Positions 26,164-34,451 of a stretch of 64,000 nucleotides of DNA are shown in pieces. Source of the stretch: Rudaeicoccus suwonensis (GTDB taxonomy: Bacteria; Actinomycetota; Actinomycetes; Actinomycetales; Dermatophilaceae); assembly GCF_007829035.1 (NCBI RefSeq), contig NZ_VIVQ01000001.1:1-64000 (forward strand). Direction: 5' to 3'. The notes under the pieces are model-generated. The model saw only the letters and a list, made by a program, of their open reading frames with translations. It ran no database searches and was not told the DNA's origin. The first letter of the stretch is position 1. The number at the start of each line of letters is the position of its first letter. A program made the translations under genes and the position numbers.

Positions 26164-26340
26164 CGTAACTCGCCGAATCGGCGAGTTACGGGTGGGCGCC
26201 ATCTAAAAGTCGCCGATGCGGTCGATTCGCGCGCCACATCCGTCACTAGTGATTCAGTGGTCTCATTCGTCACACATAAGTCGCCGATTCGGCGGGTTGC
26301 AGGTGGGCGCCATCTAAAAGTCGCCGATTCGGCGGGTTCC
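26164..26340. repeat. Cluster of palindromic TCGCCGANTCGGCG repeats
   Basis: GTAACTCGCCGA-A-TCGGCGAGTTAC at 26164-26188 is a perfect palindrome. AAGTCGCCGATTCGGCGGGTT occurs at 26278-26298 and 26318-26338. A 27-bp block starting GGTGGGCGCCATC is exact at 26191-26217 and 26302-26328. All three share TCGCCGANTCGGCG. The stretch from 26032 to 26380 otherwise holds no gene; it looks like a REP-like or MITE-like element. Confidence 0.8.
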
Positions 26341-26367
26341 GCGCGGGGCGGTACGGCGCATCCCGGA

Positions 26368-26373
26368 TACCTT
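26368..26373 (+). promoter_or_regulatory. Leaderless -10 box of the MarR gene
   Basis: TACCTT is followed by seven bases and the ATG at 26381. There is no SD, fitting a transcript that starts at the start codon. Confidence 0.5.
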
Positions 26374-26380
26374 GTGTCGT

Positions 26381-26824
26381 ATGCCGCAGCGTGTCCAGAC
26401 CTGGCGTGACTACCTGGAGTCCAGCATCCTGCTGCAGACCGCGCTGGACGATCAGTTGCGCGCGGACTCGCAGATGTCGTTGCTGGAGTACCACCTGCTG
26501 CTCCTGCTGTCCGAGGCCACCGACCGGCGGCTGCGCATGGGCGACCTGGCCCGGGAGATGGTGTTCTCCAGCAGCCGGCTGACCTATCAGGTCGGGGTCC
26601 TCGAGAAGCGCGGTTGGGTGCGCCGCGACAAGGACACCACCGACGCTCGATCCACCTGGGCATGCCTCACCGACGACGGCGTCGACGTGTTGCGCCAGGC
26701 GTCCCGAGGGCATCTGCAGGCGGTGCGTTCGCTGTTCCTCGACGCGCTCGATGACGATGAAGTCGCAGTATTGGGGCGGGTTTTCGCGCGCCAGCGACAG
26801 CGGTTGCGGGAGCTCGGCGTCTGA
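26381..26824 (+). CDS. MarR family regulator
   Basis: The 147-residue protein has a MarR winged helix: MSLLEYHLLLLLSEA, RLRMGDLAREMVFSSSRLTYQVGVLEKRGWVRRD, DARSTWACLTDDGVDVL. It lies 120 bases ahead of cydA, on the same strand, and two nearly identical 17-bp palindromic sites stand in the gap. Control of the cytochrome bd operon is therefore likely, perhaps in response to redox or lipophilic compounds. TTG 26372 is a less likely start. Confidence 0.88.
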   Translation: MPQRVQTWRDYLESSILLQTALDDQLRADSQMSLLEYHLLLLLSEATDRRLRMGDLAREMVFSSSRLTYQVGVLEKRGWVRRDKDTTDARSTWACLTDDGVDVLRQASRGHLQAVRSLFLDALDDDEVAVLGRVFARQRQRLRELGV

Positions 26825-26880
26825 CCGCACCGAGCTTCGCGGCGTGTTCGCCGTCTCACTTCGGCGAGAGCGGAACTATC

Positions 26881-26922
26881 TACTACATTTCGTAGTACTC
26901 TCATTTACGACAGTTCGTAGTA
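26881..26922. promoter_or_regulatory. Two tandem MarR-type operators before cydA
   Basis: TACTACATTTCGTAGTA (26881-26897) and TACGACAGTTCGTAGTA (26906-26922) are 15/17 identical and start 25 bases apart. The first is an inverted repeat (TACTAC/GTAGTA). They end 22 bases before the cydA start. Confidence 0.75.
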
Positions 26923-26944
26923 GATGAGCAAAGGGGACCCCGCT

Positions 26945-28396
26945 GTGGACGCCTTGGATCTTGCCCGATGGCAGTTCGCCATCACGACCGTGTACCACTT
27001 CCTCTTCGTGCCGATCACGATCGGGCTCTCGGTGGTGGTGGCCGGCTTTCACACGCAGTACCTGCGCAAGCGCAACCCCGAGATGCTGCGCCTGTCGAAG
27101 TTCTTCGGCAAGTTGTTCACCATCAACTTCGCGCTCGGCCTGGTCACCGGCATCGTGCAGGAGTTCCAGTTCGGCATGAACTGGTCGGCATACAGCAAGT
27201 TCGTCGGTGACATCTTCGGTGCGCCACTGGCCTTCGAAGCGCTGCTCGCGTTCTTCATGGAGTCGACCTTCCTCGGCCTGTGGATCTTCGGCTGGGGCCG
27301 GCTGCCGGAGAAGATCCACGTCGCGTGCATCTGGATGGTGCACATCGGCACGGTGCTGTCGGCATACTTCATCCTCGCCGCGAACTCGTTCATGCAGCAC
27401 CCGGTCGGCTACAAGTACAACGCCGCGACCGGCCGTGCCGAGATGACCAACTTCGTCGCAGTGCTCACCAACAAGGTGCAACTGGTGACCTTCCCGCACG
27501 TGCTGCTGGCGTCATACATGTGCGGCGGCGCGATGGTGATGGGCGTCGGCGTGTGGCTGCTGCACAAGAAGAAGGCCACCATCGACCGCGACATGTACCG
27601 CAAGGCCGCCCGCGTCGGTGCCGTCGTCACCATCGTGGCCGGGCTCGGTGTCGCCATCAGCGGCGACACCCAGGGCAAGGTCATGACCGAGGTGCAGCCG
27701 ATGAAGATGGCCGCCGCGGAGGCGCTCTACACCACGCGCGACAGCTGCGCCGAGTTCTCCCTCTTCACCGTCGGATCGCTCAACGGGCAGAAGGAGAAGT
27801 TCGCGGTCACGGTGCCGTGTCTGCTGTCGTTCCTTGCGACCGGGTCGTTCAACGGTGAGGTCAAGGGCGTCGACCAGCTCAAGAAGGAGTTGCCGGCGCA
27901 GATCGACGCCGCGGCGCAACAGCGCGGCGAGCCGCTGAAGTACGTGCAACCTGCCGACGCGGTCTTCACCCCGAACATCCCGCTGGCCTACTGGTCGTTC
28001 CGGTTGATGATCGGCATCGGCATGTTCGCGGCGCTCATCGGCGTGGCCGTGCTGTGGCTGACCCGCAAGGGCCGGTTCGCGACCCCGCGCTGGCTGGTCT
28101 GGGCGTGCATCGCCGCGCCGCTGCTGCCTGTGTTCGGCAACAGTTTCGGCTGGATCTTCACCGAGACCGGTCGTCAGCCGTGGCTCGTCTACGGCGTGCT
28201 GACCACGAGTTCCGGTGTCTCGCCGACGGTTTCGGCGGCAACCGTGCTCACCTCGATGGTGGTCTTCACCGTTCTGTATGCCGTGCTCGCCGTCGTGGAG
28301 GTGAAGCTGTTCCTCGACTACACCAAGCGCGGGGCTGAGCCCTTCCACGAGGTCGAACAGCGTTCGGATGACGACACTCTCGCCTTCTCCTACTGA
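26945..28396 (+). CDS. cydA: Cytochrome bd ubiquinol/menaquinol oxidase subunit I
   Basis: The 483-residue subunit has WQFAITTVYHFLFVPITIGL at the start with the haem ligand His18, then QEFQFGMNWSAYSKFVGDIFG, PLAFEALLAFFMESTFLGLW and TETGRQPWLVYGVLTT (the conserved GRQPW). It holds the quinol site and haems b558/b595/d. GTG 26945 has AAGGGG eight bases upstream; the in-frame ATG 26924 has no SD and lies next to the second operator. The periplasmic Q-loop looks short, as in Gram-positive CydA. First gene of cydABDC. Confidence 0.95.
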   Translation: MDALDLARWQFAITTVYHFLFVPITIGLSVVVAGFHTQYLRKRNPEMLRLSKFFGKLFTINFALGLVTGIVQEFQFGMNWSAYSKFVGDIFGAPLAFEALLAFFMESTFLGLWIFGWGRLPEKIHVACIWMVHIGTVLSAYFILAANSFMQHPVGYKYNAATGRAEMTNFVAVLTNKVQLVTFPHVLLASYMCGGAMVMGVGVWLLHKKKATIDRDMYRKAARVGAVVTIVAGLGVAISGDTQGKVMTEVQPMKMAAAEALYTTRDSCAEFSLFTVGSLNGQKEKFAVTVPCLLSFLATGSFNGEVKGVDQLKKELPAQIDAAAQQRGEPLKYVQPADAVFTPNIPLAYWSFRLMIGIGMFAALIGVAVLWLTRKGRFATPRWLVWACIAAPLLPVFGNSFGWIFTETGRQPWLVYGVLTTSSGVSPTVSAATVLTSMVVFTVLYAVLAVVEVKLFLDYTKRGAEPFHEVEQRSDDDTLAFSY

Positions 28397-28426
28397 CACC
28401 GACGACGCGAAAACAAGGAATCTGTC

Positions 28427-29506
28427 ATGACACTCGAAACCTTCTGGTTCATCGTCATCGGTGTCCTGTGGACCGGCTACCTGGTCCTCGAGGGCTTCGA
28501 CTTCGGAGTCGGGATGCTGCTGGCGGTGATCGGCCGCGGCGAGGATGCCGCCGAGACCAACACCCGCCGACGGCTGATGCTCACCACCATCGGCCCGTTC
28601 TGGGACGGCAACGAGGTGTGGCTGCTCACCGCCGGTGGCGCGACCTTTGCGGCCTTCCCTGCTTGGTACGCAACGATGTTCAGCGGCTTCTATCTCGCGC
28701 TGCTGCTAGTGCTGGTCTCGTTGATCCTGCGCAACATGGGTCTGGAATACCGCTACAAGCGCGACAGTGAGGCGTGGCGGCGCGGCTGGGATCTGATCAT
28801 CATGGTCTGCTCGTTCCTGCCGCCGCTGCTGGTCGGTGTCGCATTGACCAACCTGGTGCACGGAGTGCCGATCAACGCCGCGGGAAACTTTACCGGCAAC
28901 CTGTTCACCCTGCTGAACCCGATGAGCCTGCTCGGTGGTCTGACGCTGGTGGCGGTCTCGCTGACGCACGGCGCGTTCTACCTCGCGCTCAAGACAGACG
29001 GTCCGGTGCGTGAGAAGGCAGCCTCCTTCGGTGACGTGAGCGGTCCGGTCGCCGCAGTGCTCGCCGTCGTGCTGCTGGTGTGGGTCAACATCCACACCGG
29101 TGACGCGGCGTCGTGGATCGCCAGCGCGATCGGTGCGATCGCGCTGGTCGTGGCGATCCTGGCCAACCGGGTCCGCCGTGACGGTATCGCCTTCCTCGGC
29201 ACCTTCCTGGCGATCGCCGGCACCGTCGCGACGTACTTCCTTGCGGTCTTCCCGAATGTCATGCCGAGCACGACCGATGCGGCATACAGCCTGACCGTGC
29301 ACAACGCGGCCAGTTCGCATCTGACACTGCAGATCATGACCGGTGCGGCCCTGGTGTTCACCCCGATCATGCTGATCTACACCGCGTGGACCTACTGGGT
29401 GTTCCGCAAGCGGCTGACGATGCACGTGATCGCACCGCAGACCGACCCGCTCGCGCCGATCGACGTGCCTGCCCACCCGGCCGGCGCCGACGAGGCGACG
29501 GTCTGA
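28427..29506 (+). CDS. cydB: Cytochrome bd oxidase subunit II
   Basis: The 359-residue subunit begins ETFWFIVIGVLWTGYLVLEGFDFGVGML and contains TIGPFWDGNEVWLLTAGGATFAAFP and WYATMFSGFYLALLLVLVSL, typical of CydB, with about eight to nine helices. It pairs with CydA to reduce oxygen to water. AAGGA precedes the ATG by nine bases. Its TGA shares a base with the cydDC start (TGATG). Confidence 0.95.
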   Translation: MTLETFWFIVIGVLWTGYLVLEGFDFGVGMLLAVIGRGEDAAETNTRRRLMLTTIGPFWDGNEVWLLTAGGATFAAFPAWYATMFSGFYLALLLVLVSLILRNMGLEYRYKRDSEAWRRGWDLIIMVCSFLPPLLVGVALTNLVHGVPINAAGNFTGNLFTLLNPMSLLGGLTLVAVSLTHGAFYLALKTDGPVREKAASFGDVSGPVAAVLAVVLLVWVNIHTGDAASWIASAIGAIALVVAILANRVRRDGIAFLGTFLAIAGTVATYFLAVFPNVMPSTTDAAYSLTVHNAASSHLTLQIMTGAALVFTPIMLIYTAWTYWVFRKRLTMHVIAPQTDPLAPIDVPAHPAGADEATV

Positions 29507-32500
29507 TGCGACCTTTCGATCCCGCCCTGCTGCGAGCGGAGCCGGCGACCCGTCGCCCGCTCGCAGCACTGGGAGTCCTTGGCGTGGTCAGTGGCGTGCT
29601 GGCCATCGCCCAGGCGATCTCGATCGCCGCCCTGGTCGTCGCCGTCGTGCGGGGGCACTCGCTGCTGACTCCGGCGGTGGTGGTGCTCGTGGTGCTCGCA
29701 CTGCGCGGAGTGGTCGCCGGATGCACCGAAAGCGTTGCTGCGTGGGCAGGTTCGCGGGTCGCAGGGCTCGTGCGGCGCAGCGCTTTGGCGCGCTGGTTGG
29801 CCCAGCCGGTCGATGAACGACCCGACGAGACCGTCATGCTCACCCGTTCCACCCAGGGCGCCCAGGCGATCGAGCCGTATGTCGCGAGGTATCTCCCGGC
29901 ACTGGTCGCCGCGGCTGTCGTGCCGGTCCTGGTGCTGGTCGCCCTGACAGTCACTGACTGGGTGAGCGCGGTGATCGTGATCTGCACGTTGCCGCTGCTG
30001 CCGTTGTTCGCAGCACTCATCGGCATGTACACCCGCGACGAGACGCAGGCGCGATGGGTCGAATCCGACCGTCTTGCAGGGCATTTCATCGATGTGATGC
30101 GCGGCCTGCCGACACTGGTGGGTTACCAGCGCGCCGAGCATCAGGTGTCGGTCGTGGCGGCGGTCGGTGAGCGTCACCGTGGCGCGACGGTCCGCACGCT
30201 GCGCACCGCCTTCCTCAGCTCGGCCGCCCTCGAGATGCTCGCGACCATTTCTGTCGCCATCGTCGCCGTCGCGGTCGGTCTGCGACTCGTGCACGGTGAG
30301 ATGGGGCTGCAGGTCGGGCTGACCGCGATTTTGCTTGCGCCAGAAGCGTATTGGCCGATCCGGCGGGTAGGGCAGGAGTTCCACTCGGCGGCCGAGGGCG
30401 TCGAAGCACTGGACCAGTTGCTCGATCTCGGGGCGGGCGCTGAGGCACCTGCGCCTGCCGCCACGACTGCTACGGCCGGGGCCGGCGCTGCCGATGTGGC
30501 GTTCGGAGGCGATGCCACGGTCCGCGTGGTCGGGCTCGGGTACATCTATCCACGCGGGCGCAGCAGCGTCATACGTGATCTGGATTTCGTCTGCGGCATC
30601 GGGCTGACCGTGATCACCGGGCCGTCCGGCTGCGGCAAGACCACCCTGCTCGAACTGCTGGCGCGGGTGCGTCGGCCGGTCGCCGGCAGCGTGCGCCTCG
30701 AGGGTGGCGTGCACTACGTCACGCAGCGCCCGTTCCTCGCACCGGCGACGCTGCGGGCAAACCTCGAACTCGCCGGCCCGCTGCCGGGCGGCGACGACTG
30801 GCTGCCCGCGCCGCTGCGCGAACTGCCCGACGGTCTCGACACGGTCATCGGCGACGACGGCTTCGGGCTCTCCGCAGGACAGCGCGCCCTGCTGGCGATC
30901 ACCCGCGCGCAGCTGTCCGACGCGCCGATCGTGCTGCTGGACGAGCCCACCGCGCACCTCGACAGCGAGTCGCGCGAACAGGTGCACGACCTCATCCGCA
31001 CGCTCGCGCAGACGCGCACGGTCATCATCGTGTCGCACAGTGCAGAGCTGATCGCATTGGCGGACAGGCAGATTCAGCTCACGCCGGTCGCAGACCTCGA
31101 CACTGCGGTTGCCGCGGCATCTCTCCCGGTTGCCGATTCCATGCCCCGGTCGACCGAGCCCGAGCCCGTCACTGCACGGCTCGAGTGGACGTCGCTGTGG
31201 CGACCGGCCCGAGGTGTATGGCGCGCCGCCTTTGTCGGCGCACTGGCCTCGATCTGCGGCGTGGCACTGACCGCGACCTCTGGATGGTTGATCGTGCAGG
31301 CGAGCACCAAGCCACCCGTGCTGACGCTGTTGGTCGCGATCGTGTGCGTGCGCGCGTTCGGCATCGGGCGTCCCGTCTTCCGCTACTTCGAACGCATCCG
31401 CTCGCACGACGCCGCACTCGGCGATCTGGCGGAGCGGCGCACCAGCCTGTATGCCCGGCTGATCCCGCTCACACCGGCACGGCTGGGGCGCCGTCGGCGC
31501 GCCGACGTGCTGACCGCTGCGGTGCGCGACCTCGACGACGAGGTCGACGTGCAGGTGCGTGCGCTGGTGCCGTTGGTCGCGGCCGCGCTCGCGGCGCTCA
31601 TCGCGGTCGTCGTCGCGCTGTTTCTGTCGCCGCTCGCAGGGCTGGTGCTGCTCGCGGTCGTGCTGGCCGCCGGCTGCATCGCCTGGCTGGACCTGCGACT
31701 GGAGTGGGCCGGTCAGCGGGATGCGCTCGAGGCGCGTGCCGAGGTCGGTCGCCGCTCGCAGTTGATCGCCGCGAATGTGTCTGGTCTGCAGGCTATTTCG
31801 GCCGAGGCATCGGCATTGGCCGACGTCGACCGTGCGCAGCGTGCCGCCGAGCGCGCCACCTCTCGACAGGCGCGCGGTCGTGCTTTCGGCATCGGTATGA
31901 CAACCGCACTCATGGGAGTCGCGGTCGTCGCAATGGCCGGTGTCATGCACGACGCCATCTCGAGCCGCTCGCTCGAAGGCCCTGTCGCGGCGCTGCTGAT
32001 CCTCGGGCCGCTCGCGCTGACCGACCTCTTCGGCACGCTGCCCGACGCAGTGGGCGCGCTCGCTCGCGGGCGTCAGGCTCGCGCCCGGCTGCGCAGCCTG
32101 GTCGATCAGGAACCAGCGGTCCGGGGAGCCGGCGCTGCGGCATACACGCCGGGCGTGGGGGTTCCGCGCCTCACGACGCAGGAGCTGACCGCGTCGTGGG
32201 ACGGCGAGCACCGCGATCTGGATGCGACGACGCTCACGGTCGAGCGCGGCGAGCACCTGGCGCTGGTCGGACCCAATGGCGTCGGCAAGTCGACCCTGCT
32301 CGCCGTGCTGGCGCGGCAGCTGGATCCGATGTCCGGCAGCTACGAGGTCGACGACCGCGAGGTGCGCACCATGACGCTGGATCAGGTGCGCGAGCGCATC
32401 GCCATCGTCGACGACGAGCCGCATGTCTTCGCCGGGAGTCTGCGCGCCAATCTCGTTCTGGCACGGCCGGATTCGACAGATCAGCAGATCGCAGCCGCGC

Positions 32501-32832
32501 TGGTGGATGCCGGCCTCGGCCGTTGGCTCAGCCAGTTGCCGGAGGGGCTGGACACCCTGCTCGGTGGTGGTCGTGACATCTCCGGCGGCGAGCGTGCCCG
32601 GCTGTCGATTGCTCGCGCGATCCTGTCCCGGCGGCCGGTCGTGCTGCTCGACGAGCCGGTCGCGCACTTGGACCAGCCGACCGCACAGGCGGTGATGGAC
32701 GACCTGCACACAGCGACCTCAGGTTCATCTGTTGTGATCGTCACCCATCAGGTCAGCGCCGAGAGAGGATGTGACCGCACGATTCGTGTGGGTGACCGGC
32801 GAGCTGAACAAATGAAGGTGGAGGTGGGCTGA
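29506..32832 (+). CDS. cydDC: Fused CydD-CydC ABC exporter for cytochrome bd assembly
   Basis: The 1108-residue chain joins two complete ABC exporters. The first half has six helices, Walker A GPSGCGKTT near 371, signature LSAGQRALLAITRAQL and VLLDEPTAHLD. The second has its membrane domain from about 570 (TATSGWLIVQASTKPP, GRPVFRYFERIRSHD), Walker A GPNGVGKST near 922, signature ISGGERARLSIARAIL and VLLDEPVAHLD. CydDC exports thiols (cysteine/glutathione in E. coli) needed for bd assembly. Usually two genes; single-chain fusions occur in actinobacteria. TGATG overlaps couple it to cydB and to the BlaI gene. Confidence 0.93.
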   Translation: MRPFDPALLRAEPATRRPLAALGVLGVVSGVLAIAQAISIAALVVAVVRGHSLLTPAVVVLVVLALRGVVAGCTESVAAWAGSRVAGLVRRSALARWLAQPVDERPDETVMLTRSTQGAQAIEPYVARYLPALVAAAVVPVLVLVALTVTDWVSAVIVICTLPLLPLFAALIGMYTRDETQARWVESDRLAGHFIDVMRGLPTLVGYQRAEHQVSVVAAVGERHRGATVRTLRTAFLSSAALEMLATISVAIVAVAVGLRLVHGEMGLQVGLTAILLAPEAYWPIRRVGQEFHSAAEGVEALDQLLDLGAGAEAPAPAATTATAGAGAADVAFGGDATVRVVGLGYIYPRGRSSVIRDLDFVCGIGLTVITGPSGCGKTTLLELLARVRRPVAGSVRLEGGVHYVTQRPFLAPATLRANLELAGPLPGGDDWLPAPLRELPDGLDTVIGDDGFGLSAGQRALLAITRAQLSDAPIVLLDEPTAHLDSESREQVHDLIRTLAQTRTVIIVSHSAELIALADRQIQLTPVADLDTAVAAASLPVADSMPRSTEPEPVTARLEWTSLWRPARGVWRAAFVGALASICGVALTATSGWLIVQASTKPPVLTLLVAIVCVRAFGIGRPVFRYFERIRSHDAALGDLAERRTSLYARLIPLTPARLGRRRRADVLTAAVRDLDDEVDVQVRALVPLVAAALAALIAVVVALFLSPLAGLVLLAVVLAAGCIAWLDLRLEWAGQRDALEARAEVGRRSQLIAANVSGLQAISAEASALADVDRAQRAAERATSRQARGRAFGIGMTTALMGVAVVAMAGVMHDAISSRSLEGPVAALLILGPLALTDLFGTLPDAVGALARGRQARARLRSLVDQEPAVRGAGAAAYTPGVGVPRLTTQELTASWDGEHRDLDATTLTVERGEHLALVGPNGVGKSTLLAVLARQLDPMSGSYEVDDREVRTMTLDQVRERIAIVDDEPHVFAGSLRANLVLARPDSTDQQIAAALVDAGLGRWLSQLPEGLDTLLGGGRDISGGERARLSIARAILSRRPVVLLDEPVAHLDQPTAQAVMDDLHTATSGSSVVIVTHQVSAERGCDRTIRVGDRRAEQMKVEVG

Positions 32833-33221
32833 TGGCACGCAGATCGACCAAACCGCTCGGTGATCTGGAGCGCGCGGTGATGGAGCAGCTGTGGGCGCTT
32901 CCGACCGGCGACGAGCTCACCGTCCGCGAAGTGCACGAGGCGCTCGCAAACCGCGAACTCGCTTACACGACAGTGATGACCGTGCTCGATCGACTGGCCA
33001 AGAAGCAACTGGTCACGCGGGTGCGCGACGGGCGGGCCTGGCGTTATCAGGCAGCCGCCAGTCGTGAGCAACTCACTGCCGAGACATTGCGGACCAGCCT
33101 TGCTCCGTTGGATGCCGGTGACCGGCAGACCGTGCTGATGCACTTCCTGCAGGATGCGTCGGATGCTGATCTGGCCGCGCTGCGCGCTGGTCTCGCGGAG
33201 GTCGAACTCCGCCGCAGCTGA
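32832..33221 (+). CDS. BlaI/MecI family repressor
   Basis: The 129-residue protein has the Penicillinase_R winged helix: PLGDLERAVMEQLWAL, LTVREVHEALANRELAYTTVMTVLDRLAKKQLVTRVRDGRAWRYQA, and a dimer-forming C-terminal helix (QTVLMHFLQDASDADLAALRAGLAEVE). These repressors are normally cleaved by an M56 membrane protease partner. Here it ends the cyd operon with a TGATG overlap, and an M56 gene lies 2.6 kb away on the other strand. It may link cyd expression to an envelope signal; inferred. Confidence 0.9.
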   Translation: MARRSTKPLGDLERAVMEQLWALPTGDELTVREVHEALANRELAYTTVMTVLDRLAKKQLVTRVRDGRAWRYQAAASREQLTAETLRTSLAPLDAGDRQTVLMHFLQDASDADLAALRAGLAEVELRRS

Positions 33222-33527
33222 GGATGAGGCGTGTCGAGCAAGGTCGGCACGAGGTGACAAGGCTGCGTGACTTCAGATGTCACCTGTACGCGCAGCAGTC
33301 CCGGGCTCGCCGCTACATCGATGGAATGAGCACGGGCAAGCAGAGAGACGCGTGCTTGGGCGGGCAGAGGGGTGTCGCTCAGCGAGCGGCTGTCGGAGTG
33401 CTGCGGCTTCATTGCGAAAGACGCAGGAGACTACGCGTACGAAGTGCTCTTGCCACGGTGACGCGCGCTTGCGCCCCTTGTGGCGAGCGTCGAACGAGAT
33501 TCCTGCACGAGTGGTTCGGGCGAAAAC
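33222..33527. other. Gene-free stretch after the BlaI gene
   Basis: About 300 bases without a credible gene. AGGTGACA at 33252 and TGTCACCT at 33278 could pair as a weak terminator stem with an 18-base loop. The remainder shows nothing I can name. Confidence 0.4.
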
Positions 33528-34013
33528 TCAGACGATCTGCATCGTCTTGTATACGGGGCTCAACTCATTCCAGCGTGTGTTCCATATTGACGGTTTGCCG
33601 GCCAGTGAGCGGGCGAGATCTTCGAGGTGCGCCTGCCAGCCGGCGCCGTGAAGGTGGAGTTCGGTGAGAGGGATGCGGCGATTCTCGACGACGAGGCGGG
33701 TCCTGTCGCCGTCGGCGGTCAGCCACGCCTCGATCTGTTGCTCGTCGTCGGTCTCAGGGAGCATCACCAGCAGCAGATGGTTGGGCGGGTCGCACGCTTC
33801 AATGCGTCCGGCGCCCGCGCCAGTACTGGTGAACGTCGCGTAGAAGGTACCGCCGACCTGCAGATCGCCGTCGACGTCAGCAATCCAGCGCGCAAGGCGG
33901 TCGGGGTCGGTGCACGCGTTCCATAAGTCATCAATGCCGGTGTCGTAAACATCCTCCACGCGCACCGCGCCATAGTGTCCGTCGAGCGCGTGCATCGTAC
34001 CTATGGTGTTCAT
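33528..34013 (-). CDS. SRPBCC / AHSA1 domain protein
   Basis: The 161-residue protein has the AHSA1/Bet v1-like layout: VRVEDVYDTGIDDLWNACTDPDRLARWIADVDGDLQVGGTFYATFTSTG, then NHLLLVMLPETDDEQQIEAWLTADGDRTRLVVENR, then HGAGWQAHLEDLARSLAG. Bacterial members bind small hydrophobic molecules and often stand behind an ArsR regulator. The remains of such a regulator directly precede it here. ATG 34013 is chosen because it opens the family domain; the frame runs on upstream into the regulator remnant. Confidence 0.85.
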   Translation of the reverse strand: MNTIGTMHALDGHYGAVRVEDVYDTGIDDLWNACTDPDRLARWIADVDGDLQVGGTFYATFTSTGAGAGRIEACDPPNHLLLVMLPETDDEQQIEAWLTADGDRTRLVVENRRIPLTELHLHGAGWQAHLEDLARSLAGKPSIWNTRWNELSPVYKTMQIV

Positions 34014-34061
34014 CAACAGCTCATTCTCTCGGTTGGGACGCGCTGCCGAGTGATCTCGGTG

Positions 34062-34183
34062 TGCAGAGCGTCGAGTCGGTTGCACTTCAGCAAGTTCGCC
34101 AGCGGCTGCCGGATGGTGGCGCAAAGTGTCGAGCACGGTCCGCGGTGGCTATCTGCCAGAGCGCGCATGACAATGTCGTCCAC
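34062..34183 (-). pseudogene. Decayed ArsR family regulator, frameshifted and truncated
   Basis: From GTG 34183 the frame reads VDDIVMRALADSHR, the classic ArsR opening, then is broken. Five bases (34141-34137) instead of six separate it from VLDTLRHHPAAAGELAE and PTRRSA in the next frame, which continue the ArsR recognition domain. Restoring one base gives DSHRRTVLDTLR. The remainder of the domain after PTRRSA is missing. ArsR-AHSA1 gene pairs are common, so this was probably the regulator of the next gene. A sequencing error could explain the shift but not the missing C-terminal half. Confidence 0.65.
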
Positions 34184-34210
34184 GGGAAGTGAGTTTACCC
34201 AGATGGATAC

Positions 34211-34226
34211 GTAACCACAAGGTTAC
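34211..34226. promoter_or_regulatory. Palindrome ahead of the ArsR remnant
   Basis: GTAACC-ACAA-GGTTAC, six-base arms, lies 28 bases before the old ArsR start and is a plausible relic operator. The region from here to 34451 holds no gene that I can support. Confidence 0.5.
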
Positions 34227-34451
34227 ACAAAGGTCGCGGGACGGCGACATGATCACTGCGAGGACTCAGACGGGGTCTGTCCACCGCTGCCTACCAGGCA
34301 TTCCTCACCAACTGCATTGAGCTACCCGGCGCATCCGGAGAAGCCACGGTGAGAGGGTGCAAGTCGTGGACGGCAAGCCGAGCATGCCGTTTTTCCGGCT
34401 GGGGCGGACACGCGCTGCTGACGCGGAATCGTCGTTCCGGGATTCTGGGAG

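Noticed and set aside
29392-32709. 1105-codon open frame opposite cydDC
   Set aside because: It is antisense to a gene with two complete ABC cassettes; the translation is rich in His, Arg and Gln without any domain, as expected for a high-GC shadow.
33224-33667. 147-codon frame after the BlaI gene
   Set aside because: Overlaps the AHSA1 gene antisense, is extremely rich in Arg/Cys and shows no domain or SD.
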